A stretch of DNA of 64,000 nucleotides from Chrysaora quinquecirrha (GCA_014526335.1 JACTAT010000016.1:4797478-4861477), one strand, 5' to 3'; positions 46,883 to 59,545 are shown, numbered from the stretch's first letter. Translations and numbers: made by a program. Notes: generated from the sequence alone by a model not told the origin.

Positions 46883-48408
46883 GAGTAAATTTAACATGCA
46901 TTCAAATTTCATTAAAAACCCTTTGATGTTTGCTGGCCTTCCTGACCAGTGGTTTTTCAATTGACTACGATACATCTTAGCACTTTCTCTGCTTTGGTTA
47001 CTTGTTTTTCCTTTGGCTGATGACTTGTCAGTTTTTTTCTTCGTGGAAGTTGAAGCCTTTTTCTTGTGCAATTGTTTGGAAATCTTTTACACAGAGTAAA
47101 CTAGATACCACTGTAGAATAACCTTAAAAGAAGCTTTTATTGAGCTGGCGGCAACATATTGTTCTGTATCTTTGTTACAACATGTGATGTTCTGCTTGAT
47201 ATTGTATTTTGCAGTTAGATGCACTCCTAATGTCTTTGTTAAGTCTAGATAAAATTTTACCTTCCGCTTAGTAAGTAAATCAGTTGGGTCAAAGGAAAAG
47301 TAAACACGTTCCATCTGCAGAATATTGCTTGATTTCCAGACGTACCAACTGTGTTAATATTTCCAATACGAATGCATCATTTAGTTCTGCGCATGTACGA
47401 GTGAAAAACGTCACATATAATTTCCTTATTTGAGGCATCATACACTATATTGACATTGTTATCTTAGTAACCTCGTATCAATTGATTGAGACAATAGTTC
47501 ATATGATTTATCTTCATCTACGCTCATTCTAATTCTTTCCGTCCAACATAACATTTTTTATGTTTTTTCGTTTAACATTTCCTGAGAACGTAAGGCTCTA
47601 ACTAGTGGCATAAGATAGCTCTTCGATCCAACTATGGTGTTATTGAAATTTATTCATCAAATGATAGATTGATTATTTGGTTGATCAGACACATTGCCAC
47701 TCCTAGCTTTCCCAGCAGAACAAGCCTTTCAAAGAAAGCGAATTCCTTTAGGAAAGGCCCTGCTACTGAACATCTTTCATCATTAAATTGAGTTTAAGTA
47801 GCTTGATGAACAGCTTTTCTGATGACCACTGTAACACCAATTACCATGGTATGTATGTTACGAAGAAATGATACGATTAGCCGGGATTATGTAACGGAAG
47901 TTTTGACGCATTGAACTCTTTGTATTGTAATTTTCCTGTTGACTTCTTTCATTTTCATCATTCCTTCATGTTGCTAGTTATTGGTATTCTGATTTCAGTG
48001 CTTCTGTCCCAGGCTCCTCTTGCTTCTATTGTGAACCATTTGAGTTCCTTTTCAACAATTCTTGTAGTTACTTTTGCCCTGAATAATCATAAGTAGTACA
48101 GCCACCCAATCCAAAACTTTGAGGTGCTTCAGTGTGCTAGTGCATGATGCATGAAGTTTTTTTTGTACTTGACAGTAGTGCAGGGGGTCACTGAAATCTG
48201 CAAATCCGCGATGTATTACTTCACGATCCTACATTTGGGCATTCTGGTCTAGGTTCTTGTTGACAAGAATGTTTTTGCTTACACTGTGAACCGTTTGATA
48301 AGTTTTTGATCAACAAATCTTGTAATTGCTTTTGCCATGAATAAATACTGTAAGCATAATAGCATGATCACAAGAAGCACCCTAATTCTGTGTTCCTTTC
48401 TTTTGCAG

Positions 48409-48432
48409 AGCAACGTAGACAAGCGGAAGAAG
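48409..48432 (+). CDS. 24-bp micro-exon (peptide EQRRQAEE)
   Basis: Acceptor GTTCCTTTCTTTTGCAG, donor AAG|GTAAGTG. Symmetric phase 1-1, open; encodes EQRRQAEE. Preceded by AGAAGCACCCTAATTCTG at 48373-48390. The downstream 60 bases of intron are nearly the same as those after the 61485 exon, showing common origin. Confidence 0.65.
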
Positions 48433-48679
48433 GTAAGTGAGGCTTGCAAAGAACTTCTTATAAAATTTCTTTCACAAATTCAAAGGTTCCCTATTCATTT
48501 TGCTTTCTTCTTTGCAACTTTCTTCCAACTCTACAGCTTCGAGAATTGCATCGCAATCCTTCTCAAAAACCTCTAAAAATCTTTCTATTTGAGACATTAT
48601 TCTGAAAGAGCGTCACATTTCATTGCTGTCAGCCATTATCACGATTATAGAGTTTTCTGTGTGCAGGTTGTCGGATGCT

Positions 48680-48689
48680 GTCACGTGAC
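48680..48689. promoter_or_regulatory. GTCACGTGAC palindromic E-box, unit copy 3
   Basis: Same palindrome, about 0.8 kb upstream of the 49523 exon. Confidence 0.4.
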
Positions 48690-49522
48690 GAGTAAATTCA
48701 GCATGCCTTCAAATTTCATAAAAAAACCCTTTGATCTTTGGCGGCCTTCCTGACAAGTGTTTTTCTATTGACTACGATATATGTTATAGCCCTTTTCTCT
48801 GCTTTAGTTTCTTGTTTTCCTTTGGCTGATGACTTGTCAGTTATTTTCATCGTGGAAGTTGAAGACTTATGACTTGTTGGTTATTTTCTTCTTGGATTTT
48901 GAAACTTTTTCTTGCATTGGTTTGTAAATGTTTTCCAAAGGGTAAACTAGATAAACTAGATAATAGTGTAGAATAACCTTGTAAGAAGCTTTTTATTGAG
49001 CTAGCGACAACATATTGGTCTTTATCTTTGTACCATAACATGTCATGTTCTGCTTGTTATTGTATTTAGCAGTTCATTGTAACCTAAATGTCATTGTTAA
49101 GTCTATGTGAAACTTTTACCTTCTGTTCTGCTTGATAGCATGTCAATTGCGGGGGGTCAAAGGAAACGCAAATACGTTTAATTTGCAGATTATTGCTTCA
49201 TTTCCAGACGCATTGTGTCAATATTTCCAATACAGATACAATATATAGTGGTGTTAATGTACGAGTTAAAACGTCACGTTATAATTTTGTGGTTTTACTA
49301 TCTTTATGTGAGGCATGATACACTATATTGGCTTTGTTGCCTTAGCCTCCCTGTTATCAATTGACATCACAGTCCATACGATTTCATCCTCATCTTAGCT
49401 CATTCTTATCCGTTCTGTCCACATCCCATTGTTTTTATTTTTTTATGATGTTTTCATTTAACCTTTTCTAGAAGTGAAATGCTGTAGAAGCAATCTAATT
49501 CTTTATTCCTTGTTTCTTGCAG

Positions 49523-49555
49523 AGCGACATAGACGTCGCAGACAAGAATTGGATG
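49523..49555 (+). CDS. 33-bp micro-exon (peptide ERHRRRRQELD)
   Basis: Acceptor CCTTGTTTCTTGCAG, donor GATG|GTAAGTG. Symmetric phase 1-1. Paralogue of 43853-43885, with four substitutions in 33 bp, two of them changing residues (R to H, Q to R) and none disrupting the frame. Preceded by AGAAGCAATCTAATTCT. Confidence 0.65.
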
Positions 49556-50868
49556 GTAAGTGAGCTTTCAAAGAACTTCTTCTTAAACTTCTTTTATAAA
49601 TTGAAAGTCCGCTTATGAAAGCTAATACGAATAAGCATATGACAAATTATCCGCCCTTTTTGACAGTTTCTACTCGATGTTTGCAATGTTTGCATTCATT
49701 ATATAAACCAGCAATCTATTGTCCGGCAAATATTGGAAAGATACCTTTCGAGTAAACTCCATAATTGTATTGTTAGTTTTTCTTTTTCATTGCATAGTTT
49801 TTCACTTAAAAATAATTTAAAATTCGTATTCGTATTGATGGTTTTATATCGTTGATGTTGTTTTTATGTTCATATTGATTTTCATAGTAACGATTTTTAT
49901 AAGCTTTCTTATCATCATTCTTGTTTTAAAAAAAATTATGAGGGATGTGAAGTACAGCAAGGGTTATTATGACGTTTTAGAAAATATAAGGACACGACGA
50001 ATATGAACAACATAATCAGTTCATCCTGTTAAAATTCATGCATTCACACTTTGATTCACATTTATATCATATTCACACTCTTTTTCTTATCTATATGTAT
50101 GTAGTGTGAACTTAAAACGCTAGCAAGAGTGCGACTAGTATTGTGTTAAAGTAGTTTCAATAGCTTGGATGCCGCGTATGTGTCTCCGCAGCTTTTCAAT
50201 GCTTGGTCCTACCTCTTCCTGTTTTAATTTGATTACTTTGAATATATCGAAAAATTCCTGAAAGCTGTGTACTTCTGTAAACTGGTGAGTCAGTGCTGTT
50301 TTTATGTAAAGAATTTGAAGATGTTTGCAATTGGCAGTGAAATCACTACTAATAGCCCGAAAAAAACAACGAGTTCAGTGACTCATTTCCAATCATTTTC
50401 TATTTTCAGGCCAGTCTTTTAGAATCTGAATTAATTGGGTTGCATCAATTTTTTCTGATCGAAGAAAATTCTCGAAGCATCTCATAGTACATAAAAAGAG
50501 TGTTTTGCGTTCGGTACAGCACAATGTTAGGATAAACAAAAATAGAAATAAATATTGTACCAGTTGAAATTTTCTTATATCAAATAAACGACGTTTCGAG
50601 CATGAAATCGTTATCAAGTGGTGAAATAACGGAAAAATATAAAGGTATATCAAAAGAATAGCGATTTGAAAAATGGAAAAAAAGAAAAATAAAAAGAACG
50701 CAAGATACAATGCCCCGTGATCTAAGTTAGAGTACATAAATTAAAGTTAAGAAAAATGTTTATTTAGTCCACCAGGATTCATATTCATCTCATAGTCCAC
50801 TTACGAAGAAAGATATGGTGACTCATATAAACCATTCCTCCCTCCGGGTTGCTACTTTGAGACCTCTG

Positions 50869-51239
50869 CACGTTTTTTTTATAAGAAAGTTTTTTTGGGC
50901 CATTATTGAAACTTTCTTAGATATTTCATTTTTTCAGTACCAAAACTTTCTTTTGACTTTCTTAGCAAAAATTTTGGAATGCAGTATTTCTAAAAATGCA
51001 CAGTTTAAGGCAGTGTATACATTGTAAATACCACGTTTTTCAAAGAAAATAATCATTAGAGTCGTTTAACAACAAGATGAGCGACTGAACAGAAGAGCGA
51101 AAATAACACAGAGAACATTAGGAGTGAAAGTATGAGACAGAACTTTCTTAAGTTTCAACAATCCAGTATTGAAATTTCTTGAACTTTTAAGATGCTGAGC
51201 ACTACTTTCTTATAAACCACTTTCTTATAAAAAAACGTG
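50869..51239. mobile_element. MITE with CACG-T8 inverted ends, copy in block B
   Basis: Paralogue of 45204-45577 at the equivalent position; shared flanks show duplication with the block, not a second insertion. Confidence 0.8.
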
Positions 51240-52529
51240 TATAACTTGTTGTGGAGTAAACTATAACGTAGTGTTCACAAGCCATATCTTGTTAGAAACA
51301 ACAGGTGAACCTAGTGCCAAAGACAGTTCTCGTTTGAATACACATTTTTTCTGGTCTCTTCAAATAACTGTTTTACTTTTCATGTTTAACATTGAATGCT
51401 TTCAAAGTCCTGGATACCATAATTATAAGTTTGAATCTTACAGGTGATTCTGTGTCCTTGTGTTTGCTCCATAAAGATTTTCTGTAATTTCTTTATGTCC
51501 CAGTTTCGTGAGCTATGAATTTCTCTCCACTTTCAATAAATGAATGCACATCAGTAGGAGGACTGTTTTTTTCATTTATCATTCAATGATGGGTTTTTTA
51601 ACTGCTTAAAGTATTGTAGCTATCATCGTGTTGTATAGCATTGTATGATATCCTTCTTAATTTCCCCCTGTTTTAAATTCCGGTTAGCAGTTTTTTTAGT
51701 TTGAGGCCTCCTGTTTCGGTCAATTTTCCTTTGCGAGCGTGCTTATCGTTTTCCGTAGACAGTTGGTGTCCGAGATGCTGCGGGTTCTTTTTGATACAGG
51801 GGATGCCACCCTGATAGGTATAGAAACGTTTTAATACATTTGCAGAATCCCATTATTCTTGATTGAATTTGCTGCATTTGTTTTCGTCTCTGGCCCCTGT
51901 CTTGTTGTTTCTGAAATGCAATGCAGACAAATCAGAGTGCAGTTCTGTTTCTCTAGACATATCATCTGGATAAGAAAAATTTGTTTCTGCAGCTTTTCTT
52001 GCTATTGGAACAATAATGTTGAATTGCTCAATCCCAAAAGTTATAGTTTCTGTTTCTGTTTCTGTTTCATTTTGTACTGTCGCTGTTTGGTGTTGCATCT
52101 TTATATTTCTTATTTACATGTCGTTTTAAACCTGCTTCCTCTTGCAAACCTTTTTACACTTAAAACCTTTATAATCATCGATTTCAGCCTGGGACAAAAA
52201 GATAAATATCTTAGTATGATCTTGGGCAATTAACATAACTATTACCACATTACAAAAAATATTCCAGAGGCCCGAGTGAGTCCCTTCGCCTAAGGCTAAG
52301 CAATATCACGAAAATTGTTTCCACGTTTAAATTCATTTCAACCTACCTCATTATCGAATTCTCTTTTGCAAATTTTCTTCCAACTCCACAGCTTGAAGAA
52401 TTGCATCGAAATTCTCCTCAGAAACCTCAGGAAACCTTTCTATCTGGAGAATATTCTTAGAGAACGTGGCCTTTTGTTATTGTCAACCATGATCATTATA
52501 AAGTTTTCACTTCGGGGTTGACGGATGTT

Positions 52530-52539
52530 GTCACGTGAC
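52530..52539. promoter_or_regulatory. GTCACGTGAC palindromic E-box, unit copy 4
   Basis: Same palindrome. It was upstream of the 61485 exon before the BEL/Pao insertion. The fifth unit copy, at 62561-62570, has one mismatch (GTCACATGAC). Confidence 0.4.
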
Positions 52540-52861
52540 GAGTAAATTTAACATGCTTTCAAATTTCATTAAAGACCCTTTGATGTTTGCTGGCCTTCCT
52601 GACAAGTGGTTTTCAATTGGCTACGATACATCTTAGCACTTTTTTCTGCTTTGGTTTCTTGTTTTCCTTTGGCTGATGACTTGTCAGTTCTTTTCTTCGT
52701 GGAAGTTGAAGCCTTTTTCTTGCAATGGTTTGGAAATCTTTTACAGAGAGTAAACTAGATACCACTGTAGAATAACCTTGAAAGAAGCTTTTATTGAGCT
52801 GGCGACAACGTGTTGGTCTATATCTTTGTACCATAATATGTGATGTTCTGCTTGATATTAA

Positions 52862-53149
52862 CTAATGGACTTTACGAGAACGTTCTAGGGTACTAAAATT
52901 AGCTAGATTGTAATGATGATTTTAACGTAATTATCTTACTAGAACATTCGTTACAAATAGTATATAAGCAAACAACGGTAGAATGCGTAGTGGCAAGTTG
53001 TGAGTTGTGAACACAGAGAACTGTGAGCTGTGAATTGTGAGTAGTGAATTAACTTCGCTGAGACTATATACGTTCAAAAGTATTATTTCTGAGAAGTTTA
53101 TTCTACGCGTGAGTTTATTGTCGCAGTTAACAGTATCTAATTCCCGATA
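52862..53149 (+). repeat. 5' LTR, lacking its first ~200 bp
   Basis: Begins at CTAATGGACTTTAC, matching position 58769 of the 3' LTR, and ends CCCGATA. It has about 16 extra bases near 53100 relative to the 3' copy. The missing start coincides with missing host unit sequence. Confidence 0.85.
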
Positions 53150-53240
53150 AAGTAGCACCCCAGATGGGAGAATCGTTAACAATGTAACATCAAAGATATA
53201 CATCAAGAGAAACAAACTTTATTCAAGGGAGAGAAGAAAC

Positions 53241-55054
53241 ATGGAGACAGCGGAAACAGAACAGGAGAAAATCAATGCAGCCATTCAAATGTTAAAGTAC
53301 ACTCAAAAAAATACAGGAACGATTTTGAGCAAGAACGCGATGAAGCCTTTGCAGTGTCATTTGAAGACAATCGAGAATCAATTAGAGGAGGTTGAAGATC
53401 TGAAAGTTCAAATGCAGAAACTGAAAATCGCGAGTGGAAAAGATCTCAAAGAAGTCAGAGATTGGATTCAAGGGATAGACGAAAATATCGCTCTATACGA
53501 AGAAACTGTGGGTGAGGTTCAAGAAAAAATAGCAGCCATGAAAGAAAGGGCACTGGGGGAGGAGAGATAACGAGAGGAAGAGATCGTAGAACTGAGAAGA
53601 CGACGCCAGCTCGAAGAGGACATCAGTATCGAAGAAGAGAAGTTGAAAATAAAGAGAGAGTTTGACAGAAGATTGGAGGAAGAACGAGAGAAATTACAGT
53701 TGCACAAAGATCGTACACCAAAAGCCAAACTACCGAAGCTGATCATCACAAAGTTTCAAGGGACGCACATTGATTGGGAAAGGTTTTGGAGCCATTTTGA
53801 AGCTGAAATTGACCATGCGGAAATTGGACAAGTGGCAAAATTTTCATACCTGAAGGAGCTGCTGATACCAAAGGTACGTCTGATAATTGATGGACTTCCG
53901 TTCACGACCGAGGGTAATGAGCGTGCTAAACAAATCCTGAAAACTAGATACGGGAAGCCATGTGAAGTTGCCAATGCCCACATCCAAAACCTGCTGAATT
54001 TACCATCAATTCACGGAAAAAGCCTGCCAAGATCCACGAATTTTACGAGAAGTTGGTTACAAACGTGCAAGTTTTAGAAACCATGGGGAAGTTGAGAGAA
54101 GTAACTGGTTACATACGCTTGACATTGGACAAATTGCCAGGCATTAGAGCTGATTGAGTCAGAATGGATGATGATTGGCAAGAGTGGGGGTTTAGTCAAC
54201 TAGTCGAGGCCCTTCGTAAATGGTGTGAACGAAATCCGATTCCACTAAATGAGAGCAGACATGATGCATTACCTAATGACAAGGGATTCAAAGTACAAAG
54301 AAGAGATAAAGTACTTCAAGTGAAACAGCAAGAATGGAAGCTGCGAGGTTGTGTCTACTGTGAGGCGAGCAATCACAAATCCAGAGAATGTGACAATGTA
54401 ACAGATGTAGCTGAGAGGAGAAAGATACTTAGTTCCAAAAGACTTTGTTTCAACTGCACTGGTACCAAGCACAGAGCATCTGAATGCCGCAGTAAAGCCG
54501 ACTGCCAAAGGTGTAAAGGCAGACACCACACCCCAATCTGCGACAAAGGAGCGAATCAAGTCCTGGTAACAACAGGAGAGGGAGCTGTAATTTACCCAGT
54601 AGTTGTAGTAAAAGTGGATGGAATAAAATGCAGAGCACTACTAGATACTGGTGCAGGAAGCTCTTATATCTCGGCAACACTGAGTGAAAAACTTAACAAG
54701 GGACCTATTTGGAGAGAACACAGACAAATCGACATGATTATGAATTCCACGAGCAAGAAAATGGATATTTATGCAGTCACGGTTTCAAACCTCAAAGAGA
54801 ATTTTCAGCTGAGCATTAATGTGAGCAAAGTTGACAAGCCTGTTTTATTATCTCTATCAAACCCCAACTATAAGCAATTGATTAGAGCACACAAACACTT
54901 AGAAGGGGTCCAAATGGATGATACTGATACCAAGCCCGAGCTGCCAATACATATGATCTTAGGAGCAAGCGGATATTCCAAGATCAAGATGAACGCGAGC
55001 CCAAGAGTTGCAGAGAACCAGTTGCAGAGCAGACAGCATTGGGATGGGCACTGA
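53241..55054 (+). pseudogene. BEL/Pao gag and protease region
   Basis: Starts at ATG 53241 with a coiled coil. An in-frame TAA lies at 53568. The DUF1759-like capsid region (KFQGTHIDWERFWSHFEAEI) begins near 53750. A frameshift near 54020 and a TGA near 54154 precede the frame 54164-55054, which has three zinc-knuckle-like motifs (CVYC...HKSREC, CFNC...HRASEC, CQRC...HHTPIC) and an aspartic protease site ALLDTGAGSSY near 54640. Order and lengths match BEL/Pao. Structural protein and protease roles are as known for the family. The stops make it inactive. Confidence 0.85.
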
Positions 55055-56190
55055 TGTCACCTGGCGCAGAGTCAAACCTGGACAATGTCTTCTTAACTCA
55101 ATCCTCTGCAGCAGACTACAAGAAGCTGTGCAGCCTGGACGTTTTAGGGCTAAAAGACAGACCAACAGGAGACCAGATGTCAGTTTACGATGAATTCAAA
55201 GCTCAGCTGGTCCGCAGTCCTGAAGGCTGGTATGAGACAGGATTGTTGTGGAAAATAGGGCACCCTCAACTTCAAAACAATCAAAATGGATGCTTGGGAA
55301 GACTTTCAAGCCTGGTTAGAAGACTTAAAAGAGATCCAGCGCTACTTGCAGAATACGATCAGATCATTCAAAAACAATTAGAAGAGGGAATCATTGAGAA
55401 AGCGCCATCAGAAAGCGCCATCAGAATCAAAGGGCCAAGAATTCTACATACCACACAAACCAGTGGTGAGAGAGCTTGCAGAGAGTACAAAAACACGAAT
55501 CATTTACGACGCATCAGCGAGAGCAAGTGAAAATACCCCATAACTGAATGACTGCTTAGAGACAGGACCTCCCCTGCAAAGCCTTATGTGGAGCGTCTTG
55601 GTGCGAAACCGGTTCAAGCCAGTTGCGCTGACGGGAGATCTGGAGAAGGCTTTTCTGCAGGTGAGGATTAGGGAGGAGGACAGGGACGCCTTAAGATTTC
55701 ACTGGATAAAGAACAAAAACCCGTCATAAGTTGAAGTTTACCGTTTTACGAGGGCATTATTCGGCCTTGTCCAAAGTCCATTCATTTTGGGAGGCACCTT
55801 TGAAGAATATCTAAAGAGCTACGAATCTGAGTATCCAGAAGAAGTCAAGGAAAGGAAATATCGAAGTCACTCCATGTTGATGACATAATCACCGGTGCAA
55901 ACAGCATTCAAGAAGTTCATCATCTGAAAGACAGTGCAGTGGAAATTTTTGGGAAGGCACAGTTCAAGCTGCATAAATGTGAATCCATTATCCCAGAGTT
56001 AGAAGGTGAAGATGCGGATCCCGATGCAGAGAATAATTATGCCAAACAACAACTTGGAGCAGAGCCCAACGAAACAAGGATACTAGGTTTAACTTGGAAC
56101 AAGACGAGTGACACCCTAAGGGTCATGTTTCGACAAGAGAAAGAGGATGGCACAAAACGAGGTATTTTGCGATTTCTTGCTTCAAATTTT
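55039..56190 (+). pseudogene. BEL/Pao reverse transcriptase, heavily frameshifted
   Basis: The protease-RT linker is open at 55039-55530. RT motifs are then spread over several frames: a motif A region (LTGDLEKAFLQV) near 55630, motif B-like FGLVQSPF near 55765, and the catalytic HVDD near 55880, where the family usually has YVDD. The thumb continues at 55939-56193 (KCESIIPELEG). At least three frameshifts plus a stop near 55727. Confidence 0.8.
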
Positions 56191-57010
56191 TAACTCACTT
56201 GGTCTTGCGTCACCAATAACATTGAATGGGAAAAAGGTCTACCGAGCTATATGCGACGAAAATATACCATGGGAAAAAGAGGTTCCAGACTTCATACATA
56301 AACAGTGGAAGACGTTCCTGAAGACTTTACCGTCAGAGGTTGAAGTGCCACGCAGCATTGTAGCCTATCAGAAGCAGATCGAAGCAATCGATTTGCACGT
56401 ATTTGGTGACACGAGTGGAACAGGAACCGCAGCGGTCGTCTATGCAGTTGTGCATCAAAAGTCAGGACTAAGTCAGGGACTTGTAGCTGCGAGATCTCGC
56501 TTAGCTAAGAAAGGATTGACGATTCCAAGACTGGAACTCGTTTCTGCTCATATGGCGTCGAATCTGGTAGAGAATGTCAAGGATGCGTTGGAAGGACTGC
56601 CATTCCGAAAAGTAACCGGCTGGCTTGACAGTTCGGTAGCACTACATTGGATCAGAGGGAACGGTAATTACAAGCAATTCGTGGCGAATAGAGTAAGAAA
56701 GATTCAAGAGAAAAGTTTTATCCAATGGCGTCACGTACCAACCGAAGAGAATCCTGCTGATGTAGCTAGCAGAGGAGCAGTATCATCGAAGTTAGGAGAA
56801 ACCTGGTGGATTGGACCTCATTGGTTATCTGCAACAGAGCAATGGCCAGACGACATAGAAACAGAGCCAAATACAGATACTGAAGCAGAAGCTAAGCTAA
56901 CTAAGCAGGTTCTAGCAACAAGCATAGACAGAGAAGATCTAATCATGAAACTCCTCGAGAAGCACAGCTTTTGGAAAACGATACGCATCTGTGCTTGGAT
57001 TTCACGCTGA
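56147..57010 (+). pseudogene. BEL/Pao RNase H domain
   Basis: Contains VFGDTSGTGTAAVVYAV, IPRLELVSAHMASNL and GWLDSSVALHWI, giving the expected acidic residues, then PTEENPADVASRGA. It ends where a ~25-bp tandem duplication (GATACGCATCTGTGC repeated at about 56981 and 57009) introduces a stop. Confidence 0.85.
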
Positions 57011-57029
57011 TACGCATCTGTGCCTGGAT

Positions 57030-58515
57030 TTCACCATTAATAACTGCAAGGTGCAGAGATCTGAGAGAATTCGAGGACCACGGACCACTGACAACAGTCG
57101 AGACAGAGAAGCAGATACGGTTCTGGGTGAGAAAGGAGCAGAGAGCTGTCGCTGACACAGAATTCTTCAAACAAGACTGTCAAAGGCTGAACCTTAAGCA
57201 AAACAGCAATGGGATCTATGAATGTCAAGGGAGAATTCAAGGGTTTTATCCTGTGTACCTGCCGTCGAATAGACTTTACAGTGAGAAGTTTGTAATGGAT
57301 GCCTATTTAAGGACTCTTCATGGGGGAGTTGGACTGACAGTGACAGAAGTACGCCATAAATACTGGATTCCTCGACTGAGGCAGCTGACAAAACGAGTTA
57401 TACGAAGTTGCAATGGATGCAAAAGATTTCAAGCAGTAGCATTCAATGCTCCACCCGCAGGACAACTACCAGTTGATAGAACCGAAGGAAACATGCCGTT
57501 TCAAGTGATTGTGGTAGACTATGCAGGACCGCTGAAGTATAAAAGGAAAGCTAACCAGCTGGGTAAGGCTTACATCCTGCTATTTTCATGCAGTTTAACA
57601 AGAGCGATTTACCTTGAGATGTTGCCCGACCAAAGTCTGCCAGAGTTCGTCAAGAGCTTCAAGCGATTCGTAGCACGGAAAGGTCGCCCAGAGAAAATCT
57701 ACTCCGATAACGGGAGAACATTTGTTGCAGCATCAAAATGGTTACATAAAATCATGAAGGAAGAGCGAGTAAGCAACCTGTTGGTACACGATAACATTGC
57801 ATTGCAGTTCAATCTCAGCAGGGCTCCCTGGTGGGGAGGCCAGTTTGAAAGACTGATTGGTCTAGTGAAGCAATCCCTGTACAAAACAATAGGAAGTGCC
57901 AATCTTAAATGGAACGAGTTTGAAGAGATCATCTTGGATATTGAAGTGGCGCTAAACAACCGACCATTAAGTTATGTTGAGGACGACGTTCAACTTCCAA
58001 TACTTACTCCAAATGCACTTCAGTTTGGTTTACCAAACACAATTCCAGAAGGAGAGGTCGAGGACATAGAGGATCAAGAAATAAGAAAGCGTGCAAAATA
58101 TATTCGGAGGTGCAAGGACGTGCTTTGGTCTAGATGGACAAGAGAATACATCAGAACTTTAGGAGAAAGACACAACCTGAAATACAAGTCCAAATTGCCA
58201 ACGATCAAGATCGGTGATGTAGTAGTTATAAAGAACGATGAAAGGAACAGAAGGAAGTGGAACTTAGGCGTTGTTGATGGACTGATAGAAGGGAAAGACA
58301 AGGTCATCAGAGGAGTAAAAATCAGGACCGGGAAATCTTATTTGGAGCGCGCAATTCAACTGTTGTATCCGCTGGAGTTATCCTGTGACATAGAACCAGA
58401 ACGGAAAGACGGGCAGTTAAATCCAACCGCTGCCGAGTTTCGCCCGAAGAGAAGAGCTGCAATGGACGCTAGGGAGATCACTAGGGTGATAGCAGAAGAA
58501 GAAGATGAACTATAA
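57030..58515 (+). pseudogene. BEL/Pao integrase and C-terminal DUF5641-like domain, open frame
   Basis: The frame is open from 56971 to the stop at 58515; the first ~20 residues come from the duplicated segment. An H2C2 zinc-binding region (LHGGVG ... CNGCKRF) is followed by the rve core with catalytic D (VVDYAGPL), D (YSDNGRTF) and E (GGQFERLIG). A C-terminal domain (IKIGDVVVIKNDERNRRKWN) is typical of BEL/Pao. This is the longest intact piece of the element, but it is cut off from the rest of pol. Confidence 0.85.
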
Positions 58516-58570
58516 CTACATTTACAACGTAATCAATATTTGCTCTCTGCGACAACAAATAGGGGGAGTG

Positions 58571-59042
58571 TGTCGAGAATTCGAGAAGATTCCAGAACAT
58601 TCAAGGCTTGCGAACAATCTAAAAACATTAGTAACTTAGCTTTAATCCTTTGATTTTCAGCATAATCAGCTATCGCGTATTTATAGATCGCCATTTAGGC
58701 CTAATCTTCATAGTAACCATGTAGCCTCCCTTTCGAAATTAGCCCCAGAATGATTCAGCTTCTAGAAGCTAATGGACTTTACAAGAACTTTCTAGGGTAC
58801 TAAAATTGGCTAGATTGTAATGATGATTTTCACGTAATTATCTTACAAATAGAACATTAGTTACAAATAGTATATAAGCAAACAACGGTAGAATGCGTAG
58901 TGGTAAGTTGTGAGTTGTGAACACAGAGAACTGTGAGCTGCGAATTGTGAGTAGTGAATTAACTTCGCTGAGACTATATACGCTCAAAAGTATTATTTCT
59001 GAGAGGTTTATTGTCGCGGTTAACAGTATCTAATTCCCGACA
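58571..59042 (+). repeat. 3' LTR (472 bp)
   Basis: Runs from TGTCGAGAATTC to CCCGACA (TG...CA termini), preceded by a purine tract AAATAGGGGGAG at 58556-58567 that would prime plus-strand synthesis. Contains TATATAAG at about 58872 as a likely promoter element. Confidence 0.9.
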
Positions 59043-59545
59043 TTGAGACTTCAATTCGTATGATTTATCTTCATCTAAGCTCATTATAATTCGCTCTGTC
59101 CAACATAAACATTTTTTATGTTTTTTCTTTTAATATTTCCTGAGAACGTAAGGCCCTACCTTGTGCCGTTAGATGTCTCTTCGATCCAACTATGGTGTTA
59201 TTAAAATTGATTCATCTGATTATCAATTTATTATTAGACACATTGCACATTGATTATTGATTATTGACCATTGATTATTCAGAAACATTGCCACTCCTAG
59301 CTTTCCCAGCAGAACAAACCTCGTTATCCTTTTATCTGCTTTATCAACAATAGAATGCCCTTTAAGAAAACCTTTTTTCCGTGACGATGCATGACTTTTC
59401 TCATGACCACTGCAGCACAAAATACCAGGGCATGTACGATACGAAGAAGTGATAGGATTAGCCGGGGTAATATCGATAAAGTTTTGATGCATTGTTCTCT
59501 TTGTAAAAATGCCCTTCAGATTTTTTGTCCATTGAATTGTAATTT
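59043..59545 (+). repeat. Intronic unit sequence resuming after BEL/Pao
   Basis: Matches about 47483-47935 (CTTCATCTAAGCTCAT, then ATGGTGTTATT, then GACCACTG). It belongs to the intron preceding the 61485 exon. Confidence 0.7.

Larger units (their letters stand above)
43075..47205 (+). repeat. Segmental duplication, copy A (4.1 kb)
   Basis: Matches 48708-52860 with the same order throughout, including the 33-bp exon, a MITE and the E-box block. Small offsets (5633 at the left, 5656-5666 further right) come from indels. Intron identity looks well above 95% over most of the length. Confidence 0.9.
48708..52860 (+). repeat. Segmental duplication, copy B
   Basis: Paralogue of 43075-47205. Its right end is truncated at the BEL/Pao insertion. 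Homopolymer tracts differ between copies (for example C13 near 46001 against C5 near 51663, and G10 near 43477 against G6 near 49151). Confidence 0.9.
52862..59042 (+). mobile_element. BEL/Pao LTR retrotransposon, broken
   Basis: Order: 5' LTR remnant, gag with zinc knuckles, aspartic protease, RT, RNase H, integrase, polypurine tract, complete 3' LTR. This is the BEL/Pao order. The coding region carries stops, several frameshifts and a small tandem duplication. It is inserted in an intron between two micro-exons, in the sense orientation of the host gene. Confidence 0.9.
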
